In this document: piece by piece, positions 47,325 through 55,839 of the stretch
Layout of the letters: every line of letters begins with the position of its first letter
Position numbering within the stretch: position 1 is the stretch's first letter
Assembly: GCF_017303295.1 (NCBI RefSeq)
Contig: NZ_JAFKOK010000005.1
Coordinates: 1 to 64,000, forward strand
DNA: 64,000 nt
Source of the DNA: Rhodobacter sp. NTK016B
Lineage (GTDB): Bacteria > Pseudomonadota > Alphaproteobacteria > Rhodobacterales > Rhodobacteraceae
Direction of reading: 5' to 3'
Made by a program: the position numbers and the translations under genes
Notes under the pieces: model-generated
The model's input: the letters and a program-made list of their open reading frames with translations, nothing else
What the model was told of the DNA's origin: nothing
The model's database searches: none

Positions 47325-47609
47325 TCAAAACTCCAGAATGACGGTGTCACTCGCCGGTGGGGCGAAGGCGGTGTCGGGGATGGTGAGGGTGATGCTGCCC
47401 GCCTCGGGCGGCGTGTAGGGACCCTGCGAAGGCGGTGAGGTCTCGCCGAAGGTGAGGGTAATTGCGTCGCTGTCTGGCGGGCTGAAAGGATCCCCGCTGA
47501 AGGCGAAGAGGATGCTGTCTGCCGAGGGGGGCTCATAGCGGTCCGGGGGTGGCGGTCCTGCAGCACCGCGCTGAGCGAGAACTGCCGCGCGCATCAGGAG
47601 CAGGCTCAT
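47325..47609 (-). CDS. Short phage protein with four PPxSDxIxLxF-like repeats
   Basis: 94 residues. After a short helix, four units follow: YEPPSADSILFAFSG, SPPDSDAITLTFGE, TPPEAGSITLTIPD and APPASDTVILEF. Regular proline-led beta strands suggest a repetitive tail decoration. It overlaps the next upstream stop by three bases (47606-47609). No family named. Confidence 0.7.
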   Translation of the reverse strand: MSLLLMRAAVLAQRGAAGPPPPDRYEPPSADSILFAFSGDPFSPPDSDAITLTFGETSPPSQGPYTPPEAGSITLTIPDTAFAPPASDTVILEF

Positions 47610-48280
47610 GCCACGCTCCCTGCGAGGGCACCCTGAACAACCCAGGCATCGGACCCGCGTTTGGTGAGGGCAGCGCCGGACCAAGGCCCGTCGAGGTCAA
47701 CCGATCCGGCAATCACGCCGTTCAGGGACACGCCAGCGGCGGCGGTGATCGTCGCGACGCCAGAGCCGGTTTGCGTCACGTTGATCAGCGTGCCGATCTC
47801 GAAGGGCACGCTGGCCTCCGCGGGGATGGTCACGGTGACGGGAGAAGCCCCAGTTGTCTCGATGATCGTACCAGTGTCGATCAGCTCCAGCACATGCGTC
47901 GTGCCCGCAAGGGTTCGGATCGGCACGATGCCGGGGCGCGGTACGTCGATCCAGGCGCCACCGATGAAGCGCAAGCGGCGTGCCTCGTCGGTGACCCAGA
48001 CTTGCCAGCCCTCCTGCGGGGTGAGGAAGACCCAATCCTCCGCACCCGGTTCGCCGTCCCAGACAGCGATGGCGTTGGCGTTGGAGGGCGACCCTGCCGT
48101 GACGATGGTGATGTCGCCCGCATTCCCTGCTAGCGGCAGCGGCGTGCTCCGCGAGAGCACAGTTGCCTGCACCATCACCGAGAGGCAGCGCAGGTCTTCA
48201 CTGAGGCTGGTGCCCCAATCGCGTTGGCCGGGGTCGTAGAAGGCGCGCAGCCTCAATCCCGGCATGATCCGTTCCGGCAT
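47606..48280 (-). CDS. DUF2793-domain phage tail protein
   Basis: 224 residues. The C-terminal two thirds match DUF2793 features (NAIAVWDGEPGAEDWVFLTPQEGWQVWV, RLRFIGGAWI), a domain common in rhodobacterial prophage tail fibres, followed by a beta-rich end (IPAEASVPFEIGTLINV, TAAAGVSLNGV). It probably forms part of a fibre or tip. A shorter start at 48265 is possible. Confidence 0.85.
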   Translation of the reverse strand: MPERIMPGLRLRAFYDPGQRDWGTSLSEDLRCLSVMVQATVLSRSTPLPLAGNAGDITIVTAGSPSNANAIAVWDGEPGAEDWVFLTPQEGWQVWVTDEARRLRFIGGAWIDVPRPGIVPIRTLAGTTHVLELIDTGTIIETTGASPVTVTIPAEASVPFEIGTLINVTQTGSGVATITAAAGVSLNGVIAGSVDLDGPWSGAALTKRGSDAWVVQGALAGSVA

Positions 48281-48386
48281 GCATGTACTCGTATGTTGTG
48301 GTCATTGTGGTCTGGGCGGTGGTTCTGGCGTCGGCCGCGCTGGCCATGCCGACCGCTGAGGTCATGTCCGCCGCGTCCGCCGTCAC
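48198..48386 (-). CDS. Possible small phage protein
   Basis: A 62-codon frame with a GTG start, a GGCGGGAAC site, and an Ala/Thr-rich sequence. It fills the 126-base gap after the tail tip gene and overlaps the DUF2793 start. No family is recognised, so it may be a real linker protein or a chance frame. Confidence 0.3.
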   Translation of the reverse strand: MTADAADMTSAVGMASAADARTTAQTTMTTTYEYMHAGTDHAGIEAARLLRPRPTRLGHQPQ

Positions 48387-48406
48387 GTTCCCGCCGGTCG
48401 CGGCAA

Positions 48407-51400
48407 TCAGCTACCCCAGAGAAATCCCCAGCCGCGATCCCAGCCAGCGGCGAACGGCGCGCTAAGGCGAAACCACCGCGACTCCCGGTCGGTGAGCCAC
48501 GTGCTGTCATCGAGCCGACGCGCCCTGACTGCGACTGCGATCTCGGCCGTGCGCTCCGGCGCTGCTCCTTCGGGGATATCCTCGGGGGAAAGGGTCCAAC
48601 TGGTGCCGGTCCCTGCGCCGATCAGAATGTCGGCCGGCTCCCTTGCCACGCCTGTATCGGGGTCGATCCAGCGAACCTCGACCAGGTATTCCACCCCCGG
48701 CTCAGGCCCGATCGAAGCCGCGGTGTGATCGACAATCACCGGGCTGGTCTGCGTCAGGCGGTCCCGATGCGCCCAGGTCAGCGCCAGCTCGCCCGCGATC
48801 AGAGCGCCCGCGTCCGGCAGATAGCTGCCATTGCCCTGCACCCGACCGGGCGGCAGTGGCCGGATGGCGCGGTGATCCAGCGTGACACTGTCTTCCGGCG
48901 CCAGTGCGTAAGCCAGCGTGCCACGCCCGGTCTCGGGCAGGAGCCGCACCGCCAGGGTCTCGCCCGCGGCCCAGGAACTTTCTGTGATTCGCGCGGCCTC
49001 GTCGAAGAACACGATCGGCGTGCCCGCCGCATGCGCACTCGGCACGGTATCAAGACACCCCCGGCCGACGGTGATCGTGGACTGCGTGATCCCGTCGATG
49101 CGCACGAGCTCGCCGTCGATGCTGGCGAGCGTGCCAATGCCAACCCCCGTCATGTCGCGCCAACTGGTAACCGAGAAGGCCCGGTCCTCCGCATTGTCCG
49201 ACAGATCAGCATCCAATATCGCCGTCGGCGCAAAGGCGACCACGCTCTCCTGTTCCGGTCCGGTGCCCGGATCGATCCAGAGCTGAGCAGCCAGCGCGTC
49301 GGCACTCGGTCGCTCGCCTGCGGCGACCAGCGCGCCCGCATCGGGATCCTCGGCCAGAAGACGGTCGGCGTCGGAATGCCCGAGCTCGCGCACGAGAAGC
49401 CAATAGGGCGCTTCCTCAACCATCCGCTGTGCGAGCGCCCGCGGCGGGGTGGTGATGCCCGGGCGGTGTGGCAGAGTTCCTCCGGCAACGGCGTTGGCGC
49501 CCAGCGCAAACAAATCCTCTGCAATCTTGAGCCGGATGCCATTGTCGCGCCCATCTCCCTGACCGATCTCCGACAGGCGCATGACCACGTCGTCCAGCCC
49601 AAGGCGCGCAGAGCGCAGCCGGATCACATCACCGGGCCCGAGGTTTGAGCCTTCGCGGTTCACGACGATCTCGCCACTGAGGAGCGGGGCGGACAATGCG
49701 CGCAGGTCGCGTTCCGCCACCCGCAGCGCGAGGCTCTGATGGCGGATGCCGGGATAGTCGAGCGTGGTCGCAACCACCTCGCCCATCGCCTGCACCCGTG
49801 CGGTGTCGGTCACGCTGACCGCCCCGGACTCATCGGTACTGGCATCGGTGAACCGCACGGTCACGCTGTTGAGCAAATCAGTCGGCGCCCGGCGCCCCAA
49901 CCGGCCCCAATCAACGACGTTGGTCTCATCAAAGAGAGGCAGCGTTGCAGAAACATAATCCGCCCGGATCAGCGTCAGCTCCCAAAGCCCGGTGCGCCGG
50001 TCAATGAACAGTGTCGCATCGATGTGATCGAGGACGCTGGCGACGAATTCTTCCAGCGAGCTGTCCTGCTGCCAGATCAGCGAGAGCCCGAAACCCTCGG
50101 TGTAGAGCGTATCGGCAGCAGCGGTAAAACTCTCGCCGATCTCCACCGACGGATAGCCCAGCCCCCAATCGCGGTTGGTCAGGCACTCGCGAATGATATG
50201 GGCAGGGTTCATGTCCGGCCCGCTGCCAAAGGCCCCGCGCAGGGAGGTCACCAGCGCCTGGGCGTCGCCGGGCGGGATGACCGGCACGCCATCGACGGGG
50301 GTGTTGTCGATACGCGCAGTCCAGCTGGTATCGGTCAGCGCGATGTTGAAGCCAAAGATATCGGTCGGGGGCAGGCCGCTGATGAGGACCTCCGCCGCAT
50401 CAACCGACGAGGCCGGCTCAGGAAACCCATCGGTGACAAAGATCGCAATCCGGCGCTTGGAACCGCTGCCGGCGAAGAAACCCGCAGCCTCGGCAAAGGC
50501 AGTATCAAACCGCGTGCCGCCAAAACTGGCGATCGGCAGCGCCAGCAGCCAGGCGTTGAGCGCGTCGTAATCCTCGGGCGTCACATCGCGGCGCTCGATC
50601 CCTCCGGCCACGGCCTCGTTCCAGAGCACGATGCGGATGTCATTGGGCCGATCGGGATCGACGCTGGCCCCAATCTCGCGGATCAGCGCAGCGACGCCCG
50701 CTATCTGCGCGGCCATGCGCGTGCCCGACATTGAGCCCGAGGTGTCGAGCGCGATGTAGATTGCCGCATCCGAGATGCTCGCCTCCGGAACAATGGCTGC
50801 CTTCTCAGGATACCATTGCTGGGCACCCGCTTCACCGGCCAGAACACGGGTCAGGCGGATCGCCCAGGGCTTGAGGTAGGGGTTGATGCCGAGATAGACC
50901 TGCCGCAGCACGAGACTGCAGAGCCCGCGATAGGCGGGGACGTCTGCACCCTGGAGTGCCGCAAGATACTCGTTCGGTCCCTGGTTGGGGGCGCCCATCA
51001 GCACATCGATGTCGCCGACGATGCCGCCCTCGCGGGTCTCGCCACCAAAGAGCTCAGGCGCGTCGATGCGGATGCGCCCGCCACCCGCGCCCGCGTTGCT
51101 GGCGGGGTTTGTCGCGAGCAGGGTTTCGACCGATTGCGCCGGGAAATCGAGTGTCGCGGGCAGCACGGTCCAGGACGTCGTCTCTGTCGTCGCATCAAAG
51201 GCCACGCTCTGCAGGGTGATCGTCTCGCTCGAGCCATTTGCGAATTGCAAACGATACGCCTGACCAACCCGCACGCCTGCCAGCGTGCCGGGAAAGGTGA
51301 TCGTGGCACCGCCATCGCCGAAGGGCGCAGAGGCGGCGGACATGTCCGCGACGAAGCCGAGGCGCTTCTCTACCGCGGCACCGCCCCCGCCGGCATCACT

Positions 51401-51535
51401 GCCGGTTGTCACCGACCAGGCGGTTCGGCGATCGACCAGGATCTCACGAATGGCATCGACCGGGCCGTGGCAGAGGGCGAGGTGCACGCCCAGGGAATAG
51501 CGATAGCCGACGGTCTGGGACTTGCTACTACCCAT
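48407..51535 (-). CDS. Phage tail tip/host-specificity protein with internal von Willebrand A domain
   Basis: 1042 residues. The N-terminal 240 residues match the start of rhodobacterial tail-tip proteins (VDAIREILVDRRTAW, FGGETREGGIVGDIDVLMG). Residues about 255-420 are a VWA domain: DTSGS at 264-268 is the MIDAS motif, with FGGTRFDT and VTDGFPEP completing it. The remainder is a phage-tail module (ECLTNRDWGLGYPS, LTLIRADYV) ending in beta-rich domains. It likely forms the tail tip that contacts the host. The VWA domain could bind a divalent cation and a surface ligand. Confidence 0.88.
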   Translation of the reverse strand: MGSSKSQTVGYRYSLGVHLALCHGPVDAIREILVDRRTAWSVTTGSDAGGGGAAVEKRLGFVADMSAASAPFGDGGATITFPGTLAGVRVGQAYRLQFANGSSETITLQSVAFDATTETTSWTVLPATLDFPAQSVETLLATNPASNAGAGGGRIRIDAPELFGGETREGGIVGDIDVLMGAPNQGPNEYLAALQGADVPAYRGLCSLVLRQVYLGINPYLKPWAIRLTRVLAGEAGAQQWYPEKAAIVPEASISDAAIYIALDTSGSMSGTRMAAQIAGVAALIREIGASVDPDRPNDIRIVLWNEAVAGGIERRDVTPEDYDALNAWLLALPIASFGGTRFDTAFAEAAGFFAGSGSKRRIAIFVTDGFPEPASSVDAAEVLISGLPPTDIFGFNIALTDTSWTARIDNTPVDGVPVIPPGDAQALVTSLRGAFGSGPDMNPAHIIRECLTNRDWGLGYPSVEIGESFTAAADTLYTEGFGLSLIWQQDSSLEEFVASVLDHIDATLFIDRRTGLWELTLIRADYVSATLPLFDETNVVDWGRLGRRAPTDLLNSVTVRFTDASTDESGAVSVTDTARVQAMGEVVATTLDYPGIRHQSLALRVAERDLRALSAPLLSGEIVVNREGSNLGPGDVIRLRSARLGLDDVVMRLSEIGQGDGRDNGIRLKIAEDLFALGANAVAGGTLPHRPGITTPPRALAQRMVEEAPYWLLVRELGHSDADRLLAEDPDAGALVAAGERPSADALAAQLWIDPGTGPEQESVVAFAPTAILDADLSDNAEDRAFSVTSWRDMTGVGIGTLASIDGELVRIDGITQSTITVGRGCLDTVPSAHAAGTPIVFFDEAARITESSWAAGETLAVRLLPETGRGTLAYALAPEDSVTLDHRAIRPLPPGRVQGNGSYLPDAGALIAGELALTWAHRDRLTQTSPVIVDHTAASIGPEPGVEYLVEVRWIDPDTGVAREPADILIGAGTGTSWTLSPEDIPEGAAPERTAEIAVAVRARRLDDSTWLTDRESRWFRLSAPFAAGWDRGWGFLWGS

Positions 51536-51806
51536 CGTCGGCCTCCAGGGTGGCAGAGACCGAGGCCAATGACGGTGCTGGTTTGAGTGTCGCTGCCGGT
51601 TCCAAGGCCAGCGCTTTCGTCTCGCGCGTCACGGCCACCGCGATCACGGGTTCGACCAAGGCGTCGCCTGTGGCGCAGAGCCGCTCTGCCTCGATGCCGG
51701 TTTCCAAAAATTCCTGCCAATCGAACCCGTGGCGGCGAAACCACGGGCGCACACCGGGGAGGCAGTAGCGCGCGGTCCGCAGATCCTGGATGGTTACGCG
51801 CGTCAC
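51528..51806 (-). CDS. Small phage tail-tip protein
   Basis: 92 residues. The start MTRVTIQDLRTARYCLPGVRPWFRRHGFDW is a pattern common in rhodobacterial tail regions, followed by an Ala/Thr-rich C-terminus. It overlaps the tail-tip gene by eight bases and the next gene by four bases, so it is translated as part of this block. No named family. Confidence 0.75.
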   Translation of the reverse strand: MTRVTIQDLRTARYCLPGVRPWFRRHGFDWQEFLETGIEAERLCATGDALVEPVIAVAVTRETKALALEPAATLKPAPSLASVSATLEADDG

Positions 51807-52051
51807 TTCTTGCCGCCTTTCTTCTTGATAGGGTCAACCAGCAGATCCCCGGCCCAGACAACATTGGGTCCGGTGATTAGCACGGTGCCGAACACGACCG
51901 GGATCGGGCGGCCTTCCTCGGCCGTGGGCAGCGAGAAGTCGTCCAGCGCCGCCGCTTGCGGCTGCTCAGTCTTCGGGCGGGGGTTCAGCGCATAGGAAAT
52001 AGCGGAGAGCACGAGCCCGAGAACGAGCCGCGCGATGAAGGTCCAGACCAT
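51803..52051 (-). CDS. Small phage tail assembly protein
   Basis: 82 residues with an N-terminal hydrophobic segment (IARLVLGLVLSAIS) and EEGRPIPVVFGTVLITGPNVVWAGDL, a pattern seen in lambda-like tail tip cofactors. A basic KKKGGKK end. Overlaps the next gene by ATGA. Likely a tail-tip assembly factor. Confidence 0.78.
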   Translation of the reverse strand: MVWTFIARLVLGLVLSAISYALNPRPKTEQPQAAALDDFSLPTAEEGRPIPVVFGTVLITGPNVVWAGDLLVDPIKKKGGKK

Positions 52052-52090
52052 GGGAGTGTGCCGTTTGCCGGATTGCGCGTTGAGCGCGCG

Positions 52091-52951
52091 TCAGAGGATG
52101 GAGCCGCCGCCGAAAGGATTGCGGCCCGGGATCTCGGGAAAGCCCCCGAAGTTGAGCAGATTGCCGAACTTTGCCGCGCAGGTAGCCGCGCGCAGATCGC
52201 AACCCGGAGCGATGTCGATGAGCACGGGGAGGGGGTTGCCTGTTTCGGGGTCGACGTCTGGCGCCGCCACGGTCGCGCCGATCTCCGAGATTGGCCGCGA
52301 GAGGCTGATCTGAGCCCCGACGTGATCTATGATGAAACCCAGCTGCGCGCCAAACCGCAGCACCCCGCCGCGGTACCAGCCGTCTGCGTGTTCCGCCGCC
52401 TCCGGCACGGTTACGGCACTGCCACTCGCACTCGTTACGGTTCCGGGCTGCCAATAATCCACGATGTCGAGCCCGCAGCCGCGCCCGTAAAGCGCATGAC
52501 GGCAAAGCCGCTGGTACTTGGCCCGCACGCCCGCCCGGCGCAGTGTGCTGAACACGGATTCGCAGGTCAGCAGGATCCGCTGCCCCTCGACCGACGCGCC
52601 GACCACCCGGCCTTTCCAATGCGCGACCGTCTCACCCAGAACCTGCTCATGACCGCGAAACAGCGTCAGCGTCACCGGGGTGTTTCCGAGTGGTGCCAGG
52701 AACCTCCTCGCGAAGGGGTGCGACAGCGGCCAGGTCAGTTCTAATTGCCCGCGCTCGATCTCGCTCGTCTGCACGACCTCGCCGTGCGCCACCGCAGCAG
52801 GTTCCCAGGTGAGCGGCGTCGCACCGCCATCCGTGCTGGTCCAGGCGGCAGCGCGGCTGGTGAAGCGCCAGATCTGAGTGCCTTCCGCGAATTGGTAGAG
52901 GAAATAGGGGCGGCCCTCGGCGGGGGAAGATTCGATGAGGGTGTAGGTCAT
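52091..52951 (-). CDS. BR0599-like phage tail protein
   Basis: 286 residues. It carries the repeated Cys pattern of phage BR0599-type proteins: LCRHALYGRGCGLD and DIAPGCDLRAATCAAKFGNLLNFGGFPEIPGRNPF. Beta-rich N-terminus (YFLYQFAEGTQIWRF). These proteins sit between tape-measure-adjacent and tip genes in rhodobacterial phages, as here. A GTG start at 52963 is an alternative. Confidence 0.85.
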   Translation of the reverse strand: MTYTLIESSPAEGRPYFLYQFAEGTQIWRFTSRAAAWTSTDGGATPLTWEPAAVAHGEVVQTSEIERGQLELTWPLSHPFARRFLAPLGNTPVTLTLFRGHEQVLGETVAHWKGRVVGASVEGQRILLTCESVFSTLRRAGVRAKYQRLCRHALYGRGCGLDIVDYWQPGTVTSASGSAVTVPEAAEHADGWYRGGVLRFGAQLGFIIDHVGAQISLSRPISEIGATVAAPDVDPETGNPLPVLIDIAPGCDLRAATCAAKFGNLLNFGGFPEIPGRNPFGGGSIL

Positions 52952-53182
52952 GGGGGGACTCACGGGTTCACGGGGATATAATGCTCGATGTCAGTCGAAC
53001 CGTGATGAAATCTTATTATTTTCCGCCAATCTGCCGATCAAGCGTTTGAAATACCGCAATATGCCGAAAGCATTGTGACCGGTGGCATTGGGCGGATCAG
53101 CTGCTGGCGAAGGGTTTGGGGACGATGCTTCTCCCGGCAGAAGACTTCCCATGCCGGAAGGTCGCCACTCTCGAAAATGCCG
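52952..53182. other. Gap left by the DUF305 insertion
   Basis: 231 bases between the BR0599 gene and DUF305 gene with no supported gene. Reading frames are short and look like degraded debris, so one boundary of the inserted segment probably lies here. Confidence 0.4.
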
Positions 53183-54019
53183 TCAAGCGTCACACGTCCA
53201 GAAGCCGCGAAACCGTGCCTCGGGGCCGGGATCGAGACGGAAGGTCAACTCGCTGTCCGACCGCAGGGCGTCTATGGTTGCGACGCTCATCTCGATGCCT
53301 TCGACCCCGTAGCGCCCGTCGGCCACCGCGGGAAGCGTCAGCAGGACACCGTTCAGCAAGGTGACCGCAACGGAGCCGTCCCGCGCGGCAATGAGCACAG
53401 GCTCTTCGCTGCGAGTGCGCCGGAACGCACAGGTCGCACCCTCAGGCAGCAGACCTTCGGCCTGACCTTGGGTCAGCGGCGCGGGGTCGAGCGTCGACAG
53501 CAGTGTGTTCGACAGCGCGTCCTGCAGGCCACCGACACGCGGGGGCGGATCGCGATAGATGTCGGTTGCCATGTTTCCTGACTCAAGATCGGCGATCATT
53601 GCCCGCATCTCACTGATCTCCTTGTTCTGGGCGGCTATGATGCCATCGGCCAGTGCCCGCACGCGCGCATCTTCGATGTGCGCGCGCCCAGAGGTCATTA
53701 TGGCGATCGAGTGATGCGGAATCATTGCCCTTAAGTAACTGAGACCATTCACGGTTGCCTGACTGCGCACCAGCCACAAAGCACCTGCAAAGACCACGAC
53801 CGAGCCCGTGAAAATTGCGATGTTGATGGTACGACTTGGGTACATCGACGCCATGAAGGCCAACATAACGAAGGCCATAGCGGCGCCCATGACGACGGAC
53901 ATCCACGCCCTCGTCTCGCTGAAAAAGACGTGTTCGACCGCAAAAGTGTTGAGATACATGAGTCCGAACATCACAAGGGTCGAGACCACGATCATCAAGG
54001 TGAAGCGTTTGTATGTCAT
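53183..54019 (-). CDS. DUF305-domain membrane protein
   Basis: 278 residues. Three membrane helices fill the N-terminal 90 residues. The DUF305 core follows (SYLRAMIPHHSIAIMTSGRAHIED, ALADGIIAAQNKEISEMRAMI) with the MIPHH and His/Met positions that bind copper in known members. The last 110 residues form an extra domain with one Cys near ATCAFRR and one at the C-terminal FWTCDA. It lies in the middle of prophage tail genes on the same strand, with separate promoter signals unseen. Confidence 0.9.
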   Translation of the reverse strand: MTYKRFTLMIVVSTLVMFGLMYLNTFAVEHVFFSETRAWMSVVMGAAMAFVMLAFMASMYPSRTINIAIFTGSVVVFAGALWLVRSQATVNGLSYLRAMIPHHSIAIMTSGRAHIEDARVRALADGIIAAQNKEISEMRAMIADLESGNMATDIYRDPPPRVGGLQDALSNTLLSTLDPAPLTQGQAEGLLPEGATCAFRRTRSEEPVLIAARDGSVAVTLLNGVLLTLPAVADGRYGVEGIEMSVATIDALRSDSELTFRLDPGPEARFRGFWTCDA

Positions 54020-54639
54020 GGTAACCTCCGGTTTGCTTACGAAACAACAACATTCCAGCGCTGGAAGGTTCCCGGAAAAATTCGACTCTGCGCTTCTCAG
54101 GGCTGACTTCGGGTTGGTCTGACCGTTTATGCTCGGGCCCAGTCGAGCGGAAGCAATCCAGCACCATGTTGATATCGTCCCTGCGTATGATCCTTGCGGA
54201 TCATAGCTTTGCGTTCAGACGAGCACATCACTTCAGCTCTAGTGACAAAAAATAGTTTCGACCGGCAACTTCGCGATCTTGGCATGGAGTTCTTTGACTT
54301 CTACCTTTTTTGCCTTGTCAGAAAAAAACCCGTTGGGCCGTCAATCGCCTGCCAATTCTATGCCGTCACCTGCGTTGGGTGGATCTTGTGGTTGGCGCAA
54401 GCACTTGCACCATCTTGTCTTCACGCAACGCCGCGAGCGCTACAGTGGCTTTGAACTTGACCGAAAAACCGCGTCTCGTGGTCATAGGTGTATCCCGTCA
54501 AAAGCGTTGGATAAAGGTAGCGTCCGAGACCTCTGGCAGAAATGTTCCGATCCGGAAATGCAGCCCTTTGTGCCCCGAACCCTCGTAGAACATCGCAGGC
54601 ATTTCCGCGTCGTGGCTGCAGACAGTGCCGCACCCGCCG
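54020..54639. other. Insertion scar between DUF305 and tail genes
   Basis: About 620 bases with no intact gene. It holds an IS3 fragment (listed separately), and 54488-54610 has a minus frame with an AMFYEGSGHKGLHFRIGTF segment I cannot place. This could be the truncated end of another protein. Confidence 0.45.
54240..54487 (-). pseudogene. IS3-family OrfA transposase fragment
   Basis: The minus strand reads TTRRGFSVKFKATVALAALREDKMVQVLA, then after a frameshift HKIHPTQVT and later SDKAKKVEVKELHAKIAKLPVETIF. This matches the OrfA helix-turn-helix and leucine zipper of IS3 elements, with a frame change and an in-frame stop. It is inactive and lies next to the DUF305 insertion, so it may mark how that segment arrived. 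Confidence 0.7.
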
Positions 54640-55839
54640 TCACTCCCCCACCTCGACCATTGGCAAGGTCAGCTCGCTGGCCACCGCCCCATGCTGGATC
54701 TCCACCCGATCCGCGTCCAGCCGCACGCAGGTCAGGAAATGCACATTGGTCCCATGCGGCACCGCTTCGCCGAGGTTCGAGCTGAGCGTCAACCTGTGCT
54801 CGGCACCGTCTTCAGCCGCAGCGATGATCGAGCGAAACCGCAGGCCCCCCGGCATCTCCAGCATTATCCTGCGCCCGACATACGAGGCGATCGGCGCAAC
54901 CGGTGCGACCGATGCGATCGGTGCGACGCGCATGAGGACCGATCCCGAGGTCATGGCGGCGCGAAGCTGCAACTCGTGGCCCCAAGTCGGCAACCAGAAA
55001 CTCGCCTGGCGGCCGTGCAGACTGTAGAGCCACCGGCGCAGCGCCCAGCGCGCCGTCGTGCCCTGTGCCTTCAGCGTGATGGCCTCACCGCGCTCGAAGA
55101 CATCGCGGAGCGGCTCCACCACAACGGGGCCAAAACCGTTGTCGACATACTCGACTGCGCGCCGCAGGCTGGCGGTCAGCGGACGCCGCACAAGGCTCGG
55201 ATCGGTCTGCACCGGGCGGCCGAGGTAGCTCGGCAATACCGGCGCGGTCAGATCGGGCGCATCCCGCAGCAGGAAACTCGCGGTTACGGTTCCGTCTCCC
55301 TGCCGGCGGCGAGCAATCTCGACCGCCGAGGTCAGCACGCCCGCGCGGATCGGTGCAACCGTGATCCGTCCTGCAGCGATCGACAGGCCGGGCAGCGGCA
55401 GGCCCGCCAGCGGCAAAATCAACGGCTCCGCCAGCATCAACCGATCCGACTGAACCGTGTCGATCGCCACCGGAACCACCTCGCCCCCATCCAACGCCAC
55501 GGCCACCAAACCCCCGCCGCGGAAGTCAGACACAGAGGTGTCGAGCAGGATCTCCGTCGCCCCTTGATCCATATCCACCACCGGCTGCACCGCCATGTGC
55601 CAGAGAGGCACGTTGCATTCCCCGGCAAACCCAGCCCGCGCCAGTTCCGCGACGCGCGCCATGCCCAGCGCATCCAGCCGATGCCGGACGGTGATAATCT
55701 CGCGGGGCAAGGCCCTCAGCGCAATCCGCTGCTCGCCCGCGCGCGCCTGCAGCACGTCGGTGCGCCATTCGAGCACCTCGCTGATTTCCTGCGCTGCAGG
55801 GAAGGGCCAGAGCAGCGGCTGACCACCATCGTCAGGCAT
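54640..55839 (-). CDS. Phage tail protein
   Basis: 399 residues of beta-rich sequence (WPFPAAQEISEVLEWRTD, VAVALDGGEVVPVAIDTVQSDRLML, SFWLPTWGHELQLR) seen in rhodobacterial tail modules directly after the tape measure gene. It overlaps the tape measure stop by eight bases. Possibly a distal tail or hub protein. The start at 55839 was chosen over 55848 because both fit and it is closer to the usual ribosome spacing. Confidence 0.78.
   Translation of the reverse strand: MPDDGGQPLLWPFPAAQEISEVLEWRTDVLQARAGEQRIALRALPREIITVRHRLDALGMARVAELARAGFAGECNVPLWHMAVQPVVDMDQGATEILLDTSVSDFRGGGLVAVALDGGEVVPVAIDTVQSDRLMLAEPLILPLAGLPLPGLSIAAGRITVAPIRAGVLTSAVEIARRRQGDGTVTASFLLRDAPDLTAPVLPSYLGRPVQTDPSLVRRPLTASLRRAVEYVDNGFGPVVVEPLRDVFERGEAITLKAQGTTARWALRRWLYSLHGRQASFWLPTWGHELQLRAAMTSGSVLMRVAPIASVAPVAPIASYVGRRIMLEMPGGLRFRSIIAAAEDGAEHRLTLSSNLGEAVPHGTNVHFLTCVRLDADRVEIQHGAVASELTLPMVEVGE

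Noticed and set aside
49739-51586. Plus-strand frames of 331 and 256 codons inside the tail tip gene
   Set aside because: Antisense shadow of a highly supported tail gene with overlapping neighbours on the same minus strand.
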